Assembly: GCA_002382495.1 (NCBI GenBank)
Contig: DFXW01000021.1
Location: 6,061 to 35,049, forward strand
Length of the DNA stretch: 28,989 nt
Source: Flavobacterium sp. UBA4098
Lineage (GTDB): Bacteria > Bacteroidota > Bacteroidia > Flavobacteriales > Flavobacteriaceae
Direction: 5' to 3'
The notes beneath the pieces are model-generated. The model saw nothing but the letters and a program-made list of their open reading frames with translations. It did not search any database and had not been told where the DNA came from. Positions 22,633 to 28,989 of this stretch are shown one piece after another; the stretch's first letter is position 1, and each line of letters begins with the position of its first letter. The position numbers were made by a program, and so were the translations under genes.

Positions 22633-23961
22633 TTAAGCTAAAGCTGCCACAAACTGAACACGAACACTGCCGTCTTCGTCAATATGGGTCAACTGGATTT
22701 TTTGTAAGGTATTGGCCAATTCAGGATTCCAAGGCGCTTTTACTTTGACATAATTTTCGGTAAATCCGTGAATGTAGCCTTCTTTATTTTCTGTTTCAAA
22801 TAAAACTGTTCTTTCGGTACCCAACTGACTTTCGTAAAAAGCGCGACGTTTTTTAACCGATAAGCCTCGCAGCATTTTACTACGTTTGGCACGCACATTG
22901 GCAGGAACAACGCCTTCCATTTCAGCTGCTTCAGTATTGTCTCGCTCCGAATAGGTAAACACGTGTAAGTATGAAATATCCATTTCGTTCAAGAAATGAT
23001 AGGTTTCTAAGAAATGCTCCTCAGTTTCACCAGGAAAACCAACAATAACATCCACCCCAATACAAGCATGTGGCATGACCTCTTTAATTTGGTTGACTCT
23101 ATCTGTATACACTTCACGCAAATAACGACGTTTCATCAACTTCAAAATCGCATTACTGCCGGATTGCAACGGAATATGAAAATGAGGTACAAAAGTTTGG
23201 CTTTTGGACACAAAATCAATGGTTTCATTTTTAAGTAAATTCGGTTCGATAGACGAAATACGCAATCGTTCAATGCCTTCCACTTGATCCAAAGCTTGCA
23301 CCAAATCTAAAAACGTATGTTCGTGTTTTTTGTTCCCAAATTCACCTTTACCATAATCGCCAATATTCACACCAGTCAACACAATTTCTTTAATGTTTTG
23401 AGCCGAGATTTCTTTGGCATTTTGCAAGACATTTTCCAACGCATCACTGCGTGAAATCCCTCTTGCCAATGGAATCGTACAATAGGTACATTTATAATCG
23501 CAACCGTCTTGAACCTTTAAAAAAGCGCGAGTTCGGTCGCCTATAGAATAACTGCCTACATAAAAATCGGCTTCGGCAATTTCGCAAGAATGCACTTCCC
23601 CAAAATCATTTTTAGACAAATCATTTACATAATCGGCTAACTTGAATTTCTCTGTCGCACCCAAAACCAAATCCACTCCATCTACACTCGCTAATTCTTC
23701 CGGTTTCAACTGCGCATAGCAACCCACCGCAGCCACAAAAGCCTTGTCATTCAACTTCATTGCTTTTCGCACCACTTGCTTGAACTGCTTATCGGCATTC
23801 TCCGTCACAGAACAGGTATTGATTACATACATATCTGCCACTTCTTCAAAATCCACACGATCAAAACCTTCGTCTTGTAAATTACGTGCAATAGTCGAAG
23901 TTTCCGAAAAATTCAGTTTGCAACCTAGCGTATAAAAAGCTACTTTTTTTCTTTCTGACAT
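22633..23961 (-). CDS. mtaB: tRNA t6A37 methylthiotransferase MtaB
   Basis: Radical-SAM enzyme that converts t6A37 to ms2t6A37 in tRNAs decoding ANN codons. 442 residues. UPF0004 domain with three Cys for the auxiliary [4Fe-4S] cluster (C14 in TLGCKLNFSE, C50 in NTCSVTENA, C81 in VGCYAQ); radical-SAM domain with CxxxCxxC (C154, C158, C161 in QDGCDYKCTYCTIPLARG); C-terminal TRAM-like part. The family alternatives are MiaB and RimO: the KLNFSE N-terminal motif and shorter length fit MtaB (YqeV). Next upstream on the strand, after a 215-base gap, is the HAD gene, and the gap contains a structured element. Confidence 0.93.
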   Translation of the reverse strand: MSERKKVAFYTLGCKLNFSETSTIARNLQDEGFDRVDFEEVADMYVINTCSVTENADKQFKQVVRKAMKLNDKAFVAAVGCYAQLKPEELASVDGVDLVLGATEKFKLADYVNDLSKNDFGEVHSCEIAEADFYVGSYSIGDRTRAFLKVQDGCDYKCTYCTIPLARGISRSDALENVLQNAKEISAQNIKEIVLTGVNIGDYGKGEFGNKKHEHTFLDLVQALDQVEGIERLRISSIEPNLLKNETIDFVSKSQTFVPHFHIPLQSGSNAILKLMKRRYLREVYTDRVNQIKEVMPHACIGVDVIVGFPGETEEHFLETYHFLNEMDISYLHVFTYSERDNTEAAEMEGVVPANVRAKRSKMLRGLSVKKRRAFYESQLGTERTVLFETENKEGYIHGFTENYVKVKAPWNPELANTLQKIQLTHIDEDGSVRVQFVAALA

Positions 23962-24025
23962 TCTTTTGATTTTTTTGGGCGAAACCCCAGGCAGATTATT
24001 TTGTTGAAAATCGAATCTATCATAG

Positions 24026-24105
24026 CCTTGGGTCGGGCTATTCGCTGGATCTTTTGTTCCGCTTACGCTTCACAAAAGGATGCCGCTGCTATCCCTTTCG
24101 CGGGA
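24026..24105 (-). repeat. Structured intergenic element in the probable mtaB leader
   Basis: Region with much higher GC than its surroundings. Core hairpin: CTTTTGT (24051-24057) and ACAAAAG (24072-24078), 14-base loop containing CGCTTACGCTT. Side hairpins: AGCC/GGGCT at 24024-24039 and CCC/GGG at 24093-24104. From memory, elements with 'GGGCTATTCGC ... CTTTTGT ... CGCTGCTATCCC' flanking a variable-loop hairpin are scattered in flavobacterial intergenic regions; I cannot verify copy number. No ORF is in it. Confidence 0.5.
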
Positions 24106-24113
24106 CAAAAATA
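24106..24113 (-). promoter_or_regulatory. Possible mtaB -7 box
   Basis: TATTTTTG on the minus strand is an exact TAnnTTTG match. The best -33, TTG at 24139-24137, is 23 bases off, longer than usual. If used, the leader would be about 140 bases and begin with the structured element. Confidence 0.35.
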
Positions 24114-24176
24114 CGTACAAAAAACAACATATAAAACAACTGAAGTAGAGAGTCCTATCCCGATTTTTAGTTCTAC

Positions 24177-24974
24177 TTAATTCAGTATAAACCGCCTCAC
24201 GACCTCAGCTACACCATGGTCGTTATTTGAAGCAACAATCACATCGGCACGGTCACGCAATTCAGGAGTTACATTATCTACCCAAACTCCCAAACCAGCA
24301 TATTCCACCATAGTTAAATCATTGCCTGCATTACCCACCGCAATAATTTCTTGTTGGTGAATATTCAATTTTTCGGCTAAGAATTTAATGCTAGCCGCTT
24401 TATCAATTCCGTTTTGTGCTACTTCCAAAAAGAAAGGTTTGGACATACACACACTCAAATGCGGCATAGCTTCTTTCAAATGAATTTCAACGTTTTTAAG
24501 ATATTCAGGATCTTCTAGTAGAATACATTTAATAGCTGAAGATTGGACTTCCGCTTTAAAATCAGCCACCTTGTTATGAGCTAAACCGGTAATATTTTTT
24601 TCAATATCAATATATTGAGAATCGGTTTCACTTACAATTTGATTATTGACATAAGTGATAATATGCGTTTTGTGCTCCAAACTATAATCGTATAAGGCAT
24701 GGATTTGTTCTTGCGTTAACGTTTGTTCAAAAATAATTTCATCATTGGATAAATCCGTAATCACGGCTCCGTTATACGAAATCATGTAAGAATCGTCTAA
24801 TTGCAATTCTTTGGCGTAAGCCGTCATAGCAGGTGTTGGTCGACCCGAAGCCAAAACAATATAAATCCCCTTTGCTTTGGCTTTGGCCAACATTACTTTA
24901 TTCTCTTCAGAAATGGTGTGGTCATCAGTCAACAAGGTGTCGTCCATGTCCAAAACCAGCATTTTATATTGCAT
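24177..24974 (-). CDS. HAD-superfamily phosphatase, Cof/YidA type
   Basis: Mg-dependent sugar-phosphate-type phosphatase, 265 residues. Visible: motif I LDMDDTLL (D9 nucleophile, D11 acid), motif II ASGRP, the type IIB cap (about 85-185), motif III Lys in NGIDKAASI and motif IV GNAGNDLTMVEYAGLG. Order and length match the Cof family. Substrate is unknown. It starts 18 bases after the DUF2007-like gene. Confidence 0.92.
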   Translation of the reverse strand: MQYKMLVLDMDDTLLTDDHTISEENKVMLAKAKAKGIYIVLASGRPTPAMTAYAKELQLDDSYMISYNGAVITDLSNDEIIFEQTLTQEQIHALYDYSLEHKTHIITYVNNQIVSETDSQYIDIEKNITGLAHNKVADFKAEVQSSAIKCILLEDPEYLKNVEIHLKEAMPHLSVCMSKPFFLEVAQNGIDKAASIKFLAEKLNIHQQEIIAVGNAGNDLTMVEYAGLGVWVDNVTPELRDRADVIVASNNDHGVAEVVRRFILN

Positions 24975-24992
24975 CTTAACTAAGTTTAAGAA

Positions 24993-25211
24993 TTAAATAC
25001 TCATTCTGAATTCCTCAATCACCGGATTAGCTTTTGCAAAATCAGTTTCTTGAATAAACAATTCCACTGCTAAATCAGCATTGCCAAATCCACCCAATCG
25101 TGCGGATTGAATATTATCTTTCTTCATTGTAGTCACTCCTGCTTCTTCTAATTTTTCTTGCAAGCCCATCGCTAAGACATCACTTCCAGAAAACACTTTC
25201 ATTAATCCCAT
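24993..25211 (-). CDS. DUF2007-type small protein
   Basis: 72 residues. The pattern MKVFSGSDVLAMGLQEKLEEAGV, followed by a short beta-rich part (GGFGNADLAVELFIQETDFAKANPVIEEF), fits the DUF2007 family, small proteins resembling the PII-like/ferredoxin-like fold. Called a putative signal-transducing protein in family descriptions, but its role is unknown. It is between the single-domain helicase-like gene and the HAD gene on the same strand, 18 bases from each. Confidence 0.7.
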   Translation of the reverse strand: MGLMKVFSGSDVLAMGLQEKLEEAGVTTMKKDNIQSARLGGFGNADLAVELFIQETDFAKANPVIEEFRMSI

Positions 25212-25229
25212 AATTCTTTTTTCTATTTT

Positions 25230-25871
25230 TTACTCTTTCTCTTCTTCGCTTTCTTCGTCTTCTTCAAAATCAAATTCAAAGGGCTCTAACAACATTTTAT
25301 CTGCCAAAATAGCTACACGTTCTGTATATTGTTCTGTGAAAATGATGCGTTGGGTTTTGGCAATACTATTTGAAATACGCATGATTTTAGTTTCATGACG
25401 CAATTTCAAAATAGGATCGGCATCATCCAAAATGAATAGTTTCAAACGGTTGACATTGTAGCCAGCAGTAGAAAACATATCATTCAATTTGTTAGGTGTA
25501 CCAATCAAAACGTCGATTCCAGTAGAAATATAATTTTTGTCATAATCCGTGTCGCCTTTATCATGAACACCATACACTTCAAGCGGATCATATTTACCAT
25601 ATTCTTCAAACAAAGCTTCCATTTCCAACACCTTTGCTTTGTCTTCAACGATAATCAAGGCGCGTGGCGATTCTTCTTGTTTTCCGGCTAGTTGCTGAAT
25701 CACATTCAACACAATTGTTGTTGTTTTACCACTCCCCTTTGGCGCCACAATCAAACAATCAGCACCACTTTTAATGGTAGAAAAAGTTTCTTGTTGCAAC
25801 TCATTGGCTTCCGTTAAACCGCTTTCGACTAAAGCATTTTGAAGGGCTTCGTTTATTTTTTTTAATTTCAT
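25230..25871 (-). CDS. Single-RecA-domain DEAD-like ATPase (half helicase)
   Basis: 213 residues covering only the first RecA domain of a DEAD-box helicase. Visible: Q-motif-like LQQETF, Walker A APKGSGKTT (43-51), GTPNKL (124-129, motif Ib), motif II changed from DEAD to DDAD (149-152), and motif III changed from SAT to FTE (178-180). The whole second domain (motifs IV-VI) is absent and replaced by an acidic tail (about 200-213). Helicase activity is therefore unlikely; ATP binding may persist. The frame is clean with a normal start and stop, so it looks like a true short gene rather than a fresh truncation. It lies between the NtrC-type regulator and DUF2007 gene. Confidence 0.78.
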   Translation of the reverse strand: MKLKKINEALQNALVESGLTEANELQQETFSTIKSGADCLIVAPKGSGKTTTIVLNVIQQLAGKQEESPRALIIVEDKAKVLEMEALFEEYGKYDPLEVYGVHDKGDTDYDKNYISTGIDVLIGTPNKLNDMFSTAGYNVNRLKLFILDDADPILKLRHETKIMRISNSIAKTQRIIFTEQYTERVAILADKMLLEPFEFDFEEDEESEEEKE

Positions 25872-25909
25872 TCTATTTTTTTAATAAGCCAGTTCACTCG
25901 CTTTTTTAT

Positions 25910-27073
25910 TTATTTACTCGCAAATAGTGTTACGTCTTGCTCCGAGATTTCATTTTCTCCCAGAATAATTAAACGTTCGACCACATTGCGCAATTCTCTT
26001 ATATTTCCTGTCCAATCGTATTCTTGCAGCAACTGAATCGCCTTTTTTGAAAAAGACTTCACTGCAGTTCCTTGTTCAGAGGCAATCTTCTCGGCAAAAT
26101 GAGTAATCAACATAGGAATGTCTTCTCTCCTTTCGTTTAATTCTGGCACTTTGATTAAAATGACAGCCAATCGATGGTACAAATCTTCGCGGAAACGCCC
26201 TTCGGCAATTTCTTTTTTCAAATCTTTATTAGTAGCAGCTACCACACGTACATCGACTTTGATATCTTTATCGGCGCCGACACGCGTAATGACATTTTCT
26301 TGTAAGGCGCGTAGGACTTTGGCTTGAGCCGATAGACTCATATCACCAATTTCGTCTAAGAAAATCGTGCCTTTATCTGCCGCTTCAAACTTACCTGCAC
26401 GGTCTTTCACCGCCGAAGTAAAAGCGCCTTTCACATGACCAAACAATTCACTTTCTATCAATTCGGATGGAATAGCGGCACAATTCACTTCTACTAAAGG
26501 GAAATTAGCGCGTTCACTTTTCTCATGCAATTGATGTGCAACCAGTTCTTTTCCAGTTCCGTTAGGGCCTGTAATCAAAACACGGGCTTCGGTTGGCGCT
26601 ACTTTTTCAATCAACAATTTGATATGGTTAATCGCTTCGCTTTCGCCAATTATTTCATAGTTCTTGCTGACTTTTTTCTTCAGAATGGTATTTTCGACTA
26701 CCAATTGCTTTTTATCCAAAGCATTTCGAACCGTATTCAACAACCGATTCAAATCGGGCGGTTTCGAAATATAATCAAAAGCACCCAAACGCATCGTATT
26801 AATTGCCGTTTCCATATCGCCATGACCTGAAATCATTACCATTGGAATTTCTGGTTTTATTTTTTTGACCGCTTCGAGTAATTCAACACCATCCATTTTT
26901 GGCATTTTGATGTCGCATAAAACCAAATCGTAATCGGTATTTTTAATCTTTTCATAGCCCGCAGCACCATCTTCGGCTTCCTCAACAATATAAGATGCAT
27001 TTTCTTCCGAAAGAATTTTAACTAAAACTCTTCGGATAGCGGCTTCGTCTTCTATGATTAAGATTGTACTCAT
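25910..27073 (-). CDS. NtrC-type sigma-54 response regulator without a DNA-binding domain
   Basis: 387 residues. Receiver domain (1-120) with acidic pocket E8/D9, phospho-acceptor D54 and K104. AAA+ sigma-54 activator domain (about 140-370): Walker A GPNGTGKE (169-176), GAFTSA (216-221) in place of the usual GAFTGA loop that contacts sigma-54, Walker B GTIFLDEIGD, sensor segments VRVVAATN and RFREDLYHRL, and WTGNIRELRNV. The protein ends 17 residues after ENEI, with no Fis-type helix-turn-helix (usually a further 60-80 residues). Activation without promoter-specific DNA binding, or through a partner, is possible; a different role is also possible. No histidine kinase is in the window. 36 bases upstream of the half-helicase. 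Confidence 0.88.
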   Translation of the reverse strand: MSTILIIEDEAAIRRVLVKILSEENASYIVEEAEDGAAGYEKIKNTDYDLVLCDIKMPKMDGVELLEAVKKIKPEIPMVMISGHGDMETAINTMRLGAFDYISKPPDLNRLLNTVRNALDKKQLVVENTILKKKVSKNYEIIGESEAINHIKLLIEKVAPTEARVLITGPNGTGKELVAHQLHEKSERANFPLVEVNCAAIPSELIESELFGHVKGAFTSAVKDRAGKFEAADKGTIFLDEIGDMSLSAQAKVLRALQENVITRVGADKDIKVDVRVVAATNKDLKKEIAEGRFREDLYHRLAVILIKVPELNERREDIPMLITHFAEKIASEQGTAVKSFSKKAIQLLQEYDWTGNIRELRNVVERLIILGENEISEQDVTLFASK

Positions 27074-27081
27074 TTTTGAAC

Positions 27082-27131
27082 AGGTTATATGTTGATTTGG
27101 TTATTTGGTTAAACTCTTAAACTTATAACCT
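27082..27131. repeat. Short inverted and tandem repeats before the regulator gene
   Basis: AGGTTATA (27082-27089) and TATAACCT (27124-27131) are perfect inverted 8-mers. Inside lies a tandem ATTTGGTT x2 (27095-27110). The 70-base gap separates the ABC permease stop and the regulator start. No -7 box is seen. Function unknown; it may be a binding site or just simple sequence. Confidence 0.3.
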
Positions 27132-27143
27132 TTTTAACTTTTC

Positions 27144-28460
27144 TTAATATTGTAACCATCGGTATAATTCTTTCCAAGTTGGTTTTTTGCCGTACATCAA
27201 AATACCTACACGGTAAATTTTGGAAGCAAACCAAACTACTAAAAAGAAAGTAGCAAATAATAGTGAAATAGATAACGCAATTTGCCACAAAGGTACGCCA
27301 AACGGAATACGCATTAACATTACAATAGGCGAAGTGAGTGGTACCATAGAAAAAATAGTAGCGACAGTACCGTGAGGATCATTTACTACGGTAAAAAATC
27401 CGATGTAAACTCCTAATACCAGAGGCATAATTATAGGCAATAAAAATTGTTGCGAATCGGTTTCATTATCAACAGCTGCTCCGATTGCTGCATAAAAAGA
27501 ACTATACAAAAAGTAGCCACCGATAAAATAAATAACAAAGCAACTTAAAATTGCAGCAATAGGCAAATTCATAATTTCAGCTACATATAGCTGGGCAGTT
27601 GTTGCTAACTCATTTTGTGCTGATTGCATCATTTCGGGCGGAATTTGATTGGCAGCGCCAACATTGGCACCCAAAAATACCGATGCCGAAAACAACAAAC
27701 TCAATCCAATAATAGCCCAAATAAAAAATTGCAGAATTCCTGCTAAAGAAGTGCCTATGATTTTTCCCATCATCAATTGAAATGGCTTTACCGAAGAAAT
27801 GATAATTTCTATAATTCGGTTGGTTTTTTCTTCAATCACCGAACGCATCACCATATTCCCATAAATAATGATAAACATCATAATCAAATAACCAAAAGCA
27901 CCTCCAATAGCAATTTTGATTTCGTTTAAGCCTTTCAAACTTTGTTCTCCAGATGCTTTCTTTAAATTAATTGTCACCTTGGCTTCCGCTTGATGAATTG
28001 CCAAAGTATCCAAATGCGCTGCTTCTAAATTGGCTAATGTCATTTTCTTTGCAATAATATCTTGCGTTTTTTCGATAAAGGATATACTAGGACTTTCGTT
28101 TGAAATGAACTGAATTTCGTTTTCTAAAGCGTCATTATTTTTTGCTTTCGGAATGAACAAAACGCCTTCGTAAGCTTCGTCTTCAACACTTTTTTTGAGT
28201 GTTGGCAATTCAATCGACGATACATCTTGATAGTTGTATTCTTCAGACGATTTGTTTTGGGCGAGAAATTCTTTGACAAATTCACCTGTTTCATCATGAA
28301 TCGCAATTTGTCTTGTATCCGCTTTCATGGAACTCAAATAACCTACAAACATTGCAATACCTACAAATAGTAACGGACTTAAAAAAGTCATTACAATAAA
28401 AGATTTATTGCGCACCTTGGCAATAAATTCTCTTTTAATAATTAATGATATGATACTCAT
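27144..28460 (-). CDS. ABC-2 (NatB-like) exporter permease
   Basis: 438 residues: an N-terminal TM (about 20-45), a soluble extracytoplasmic region (about 46-190), then about five hydrophobic segments (190-435). The arrangement and motifs (VIKREFIAKVRNKSF-like N-terminus, FVIVNDP, MVPLTSPIVMLMRIPFGVP near the C-terminus) fit the ABC-2 permeases of the NatB/YhaP type. Substrate unknown; NatAB in Bacillus is a sodium exporter, which is only a precedent. It pairs with the ATPase gene just upstream (7 bases). Confidence 0.87.
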   Translation of the reverse strand: MSIISLIIKREFIAKVRNKSFIVMTFLSPLLFVGIAMFVGYLSSMKADTRQIAIHDETGEFVKEFLAQNKSSEEYNYQDVSSIELPTLKKSVEDEAYEGVLFIPKAKNNDALENEIQFISNESPSISFIEKTQDIIAKKMTLANLEAAHLDTLAIHQAEAKVTINLKKASGEQSLKGLNEIKIAIGGAFGYLIMMFIIIYGNMVMRSVIEEKTNRIIEIIISSVKPFQLMMGKIIGTSLAGILQFFIWAIIGLSLLFSASVFLGANVGAANQIPPEMMQSAQNELATTAQLYVAEIMNLPIAAILSCFVIYFIGGYFLYSSFYAAIGAAVDNETDSQQFLLPIIMPLVLGVYIGFFTVVNDPHGTVATIFSMVPLTSPIVMLMRIPFGVPLWQIALSISLLFATFFLVVWFASKIYRVGILMYGKKPTWKELYRWLQY

Positions 28461-28467
28461 TTGGCTA

Positions 28468-28989
28468 TTATTTACTGGTTACTGTTTGAATAAAAATATC
28501 ATTGACACTTGGAATTTTTTCCATGAAATGAGTGACTTGACCACGTTGCGTTAGCATATGCAACAACTCATTTGGACTGGCAGTTCCTAGTTGAACTTCT
28601 AATTTCAATTCGTTATTCAAAGATTTGAATTGTGCTGGTGTCAAGGTGAATTTTTGAGTAATATCGTACATTAATCCTTCTACATTGTCAGTCAGAATTC
28701 CTACTTCAAAACTATTGGTTCGGTATTGTTTTCTCACCTCATCCAATTTACCTTCAATCAACTTATTGGATTGGTGAATCAAAGCGATATCATCGCACAA
28801 TTCTTCCACACTTTCCATTCGATGTGTCGAAAAAATAATGGTCGATCCTTGTTCTTTCAAGGCTAAAATTTCATCTTTAATAATATTGGCATTCACAGGA
28901 TCAAAGCCAGAAAATGGTTCATCAAAAATCAACAATTTAGGTTGGTGCAACACACAAACTACAAATTGGATTTTTTGTGCCATTCCTTT
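28468..28989 (-). CDS. NatA-type ABC ATPase, 3' part, runs off the window edge
   Basis: Partial: the first codon visible belongs to the signature motif (KGMAQKIQF, variant of LSGGQ), so the Walker A and N-terminus lie beyond 28989. Visible are Walker B LLIFDEP, D-loop SGFDP, switch His in FSTHRMESVEEL and a long C-terminal part (about 80-174) with a beta-rich segment. The ATG at 28983 is inside the signature and is not the start. It forms an exporter with the permease that begins 7 bases downstream. Confidence 0.9.
   Translation of the reverse strand, partial: KGMAQKIQFVVCVLHQPKLLIFDEPFSGFDPVNANIIKDEILALKEQGSTIIFSTHRMESVEELCDDIALIHQSNKLIEGKLDEVRKQYRTNSFEVGILTDNVEGLMYDITQKFTLTPAQFKSLNNELKLEVQLGTASPNELLHMLTQRGQVTHFMEKIPSVNDIFIQTVTSK

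Noticed and set aside
24026..24105. Terminator of the HAD gene
   Set aside because: No T run follows the hairpin on the minus strand.
27082..27131. Terminator of the ABC permease
   Set aside because: Loop of more than 30 bases and no GC stem; simple-sequence repeat is more likely.
1..28989. CRISPR array, tRNA or rRNA, transposon, prophage or toxin-antitoxin pair
   Set aside because: None seen on reading: no regular spacer-repeat pattern, no cloverleaf, no transposase or integrase, no phage genes.

Overview
The window reads as a chromosomal segment of a Flavobacterium-like member of the Bacteroidota. Evidence: it is AT-rich, starts have A-rich leaders and no Shine-Dalgarno sequence, several genes are preceded by the Bacteroidota promoter pattern (TTTG or TTG, about 19-21 bases, then TAnnTTTG), and many products are flavobacterial in character: a short GyrB, a plug-less TonB-receptor-type barrel beside a giant TPR protein, Fur without the CxxC zinc site, and NtrC-type regulators in a phylum that uses sigma-54. 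No tRNA, rRNA, CRISPR array, transposase or integrase was found.

Layout. 1-4.9 kb (minus strand): malate dehydrogenase, gyrB and asparagine synthase B, with clear terminators behind mdh and asnB. 4.9-6.2 kb: an accessory island with a lone secreted WG-repeat protein, flanked by a 19-bp imperfect inverted repeat and preceded by a GC-rich, repeat-bearing, non-coding block with a run of nine G. 6.3-12.4 kb (minus): a tight four-gene operon of secreted TPR protein, PhzF-type enzyme, outer-membrane barrel and GreA/GreB-like protein. 12.6-20.0 kb (plus): ftsE, a SpoU-family RNA methyltransferase, bifunctional Rel/SpoT, fur, purA (strong terminator behind it), nudK and meaB. 20.0-29.0 kb (minus, convergent with meaB): a small acidic protein, prohibitin-like SPFH protein, MATE exporter, MtaB tRNA methylthiotransferase, HAD phosphatase, DUF2007 protein, a single-domain DEAD-like protein, an NtrC-type regulator without a DNA-binding domain, and an ABC-2 exporter whose ATPase runs off the right edge.

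Most of the window is housekeeping: TCA cycle, DNA supercoiling, Asn and AMP synthesis, the stringent response, metal regulation, and tRNA/rRNA modification. The parts that are not routine are the WG-repeat island, a structured intergenic element at about 24.03-24.11 kb lying in the probable mtaB leader, the TPR/PhzF/barrel/GreA-like operon, and the pair formed by the Fis-less sigma-54-type regulator and the half-helicase. I see no obvious complete new defence or mobile system; the best leads are the island and the intergenic element.
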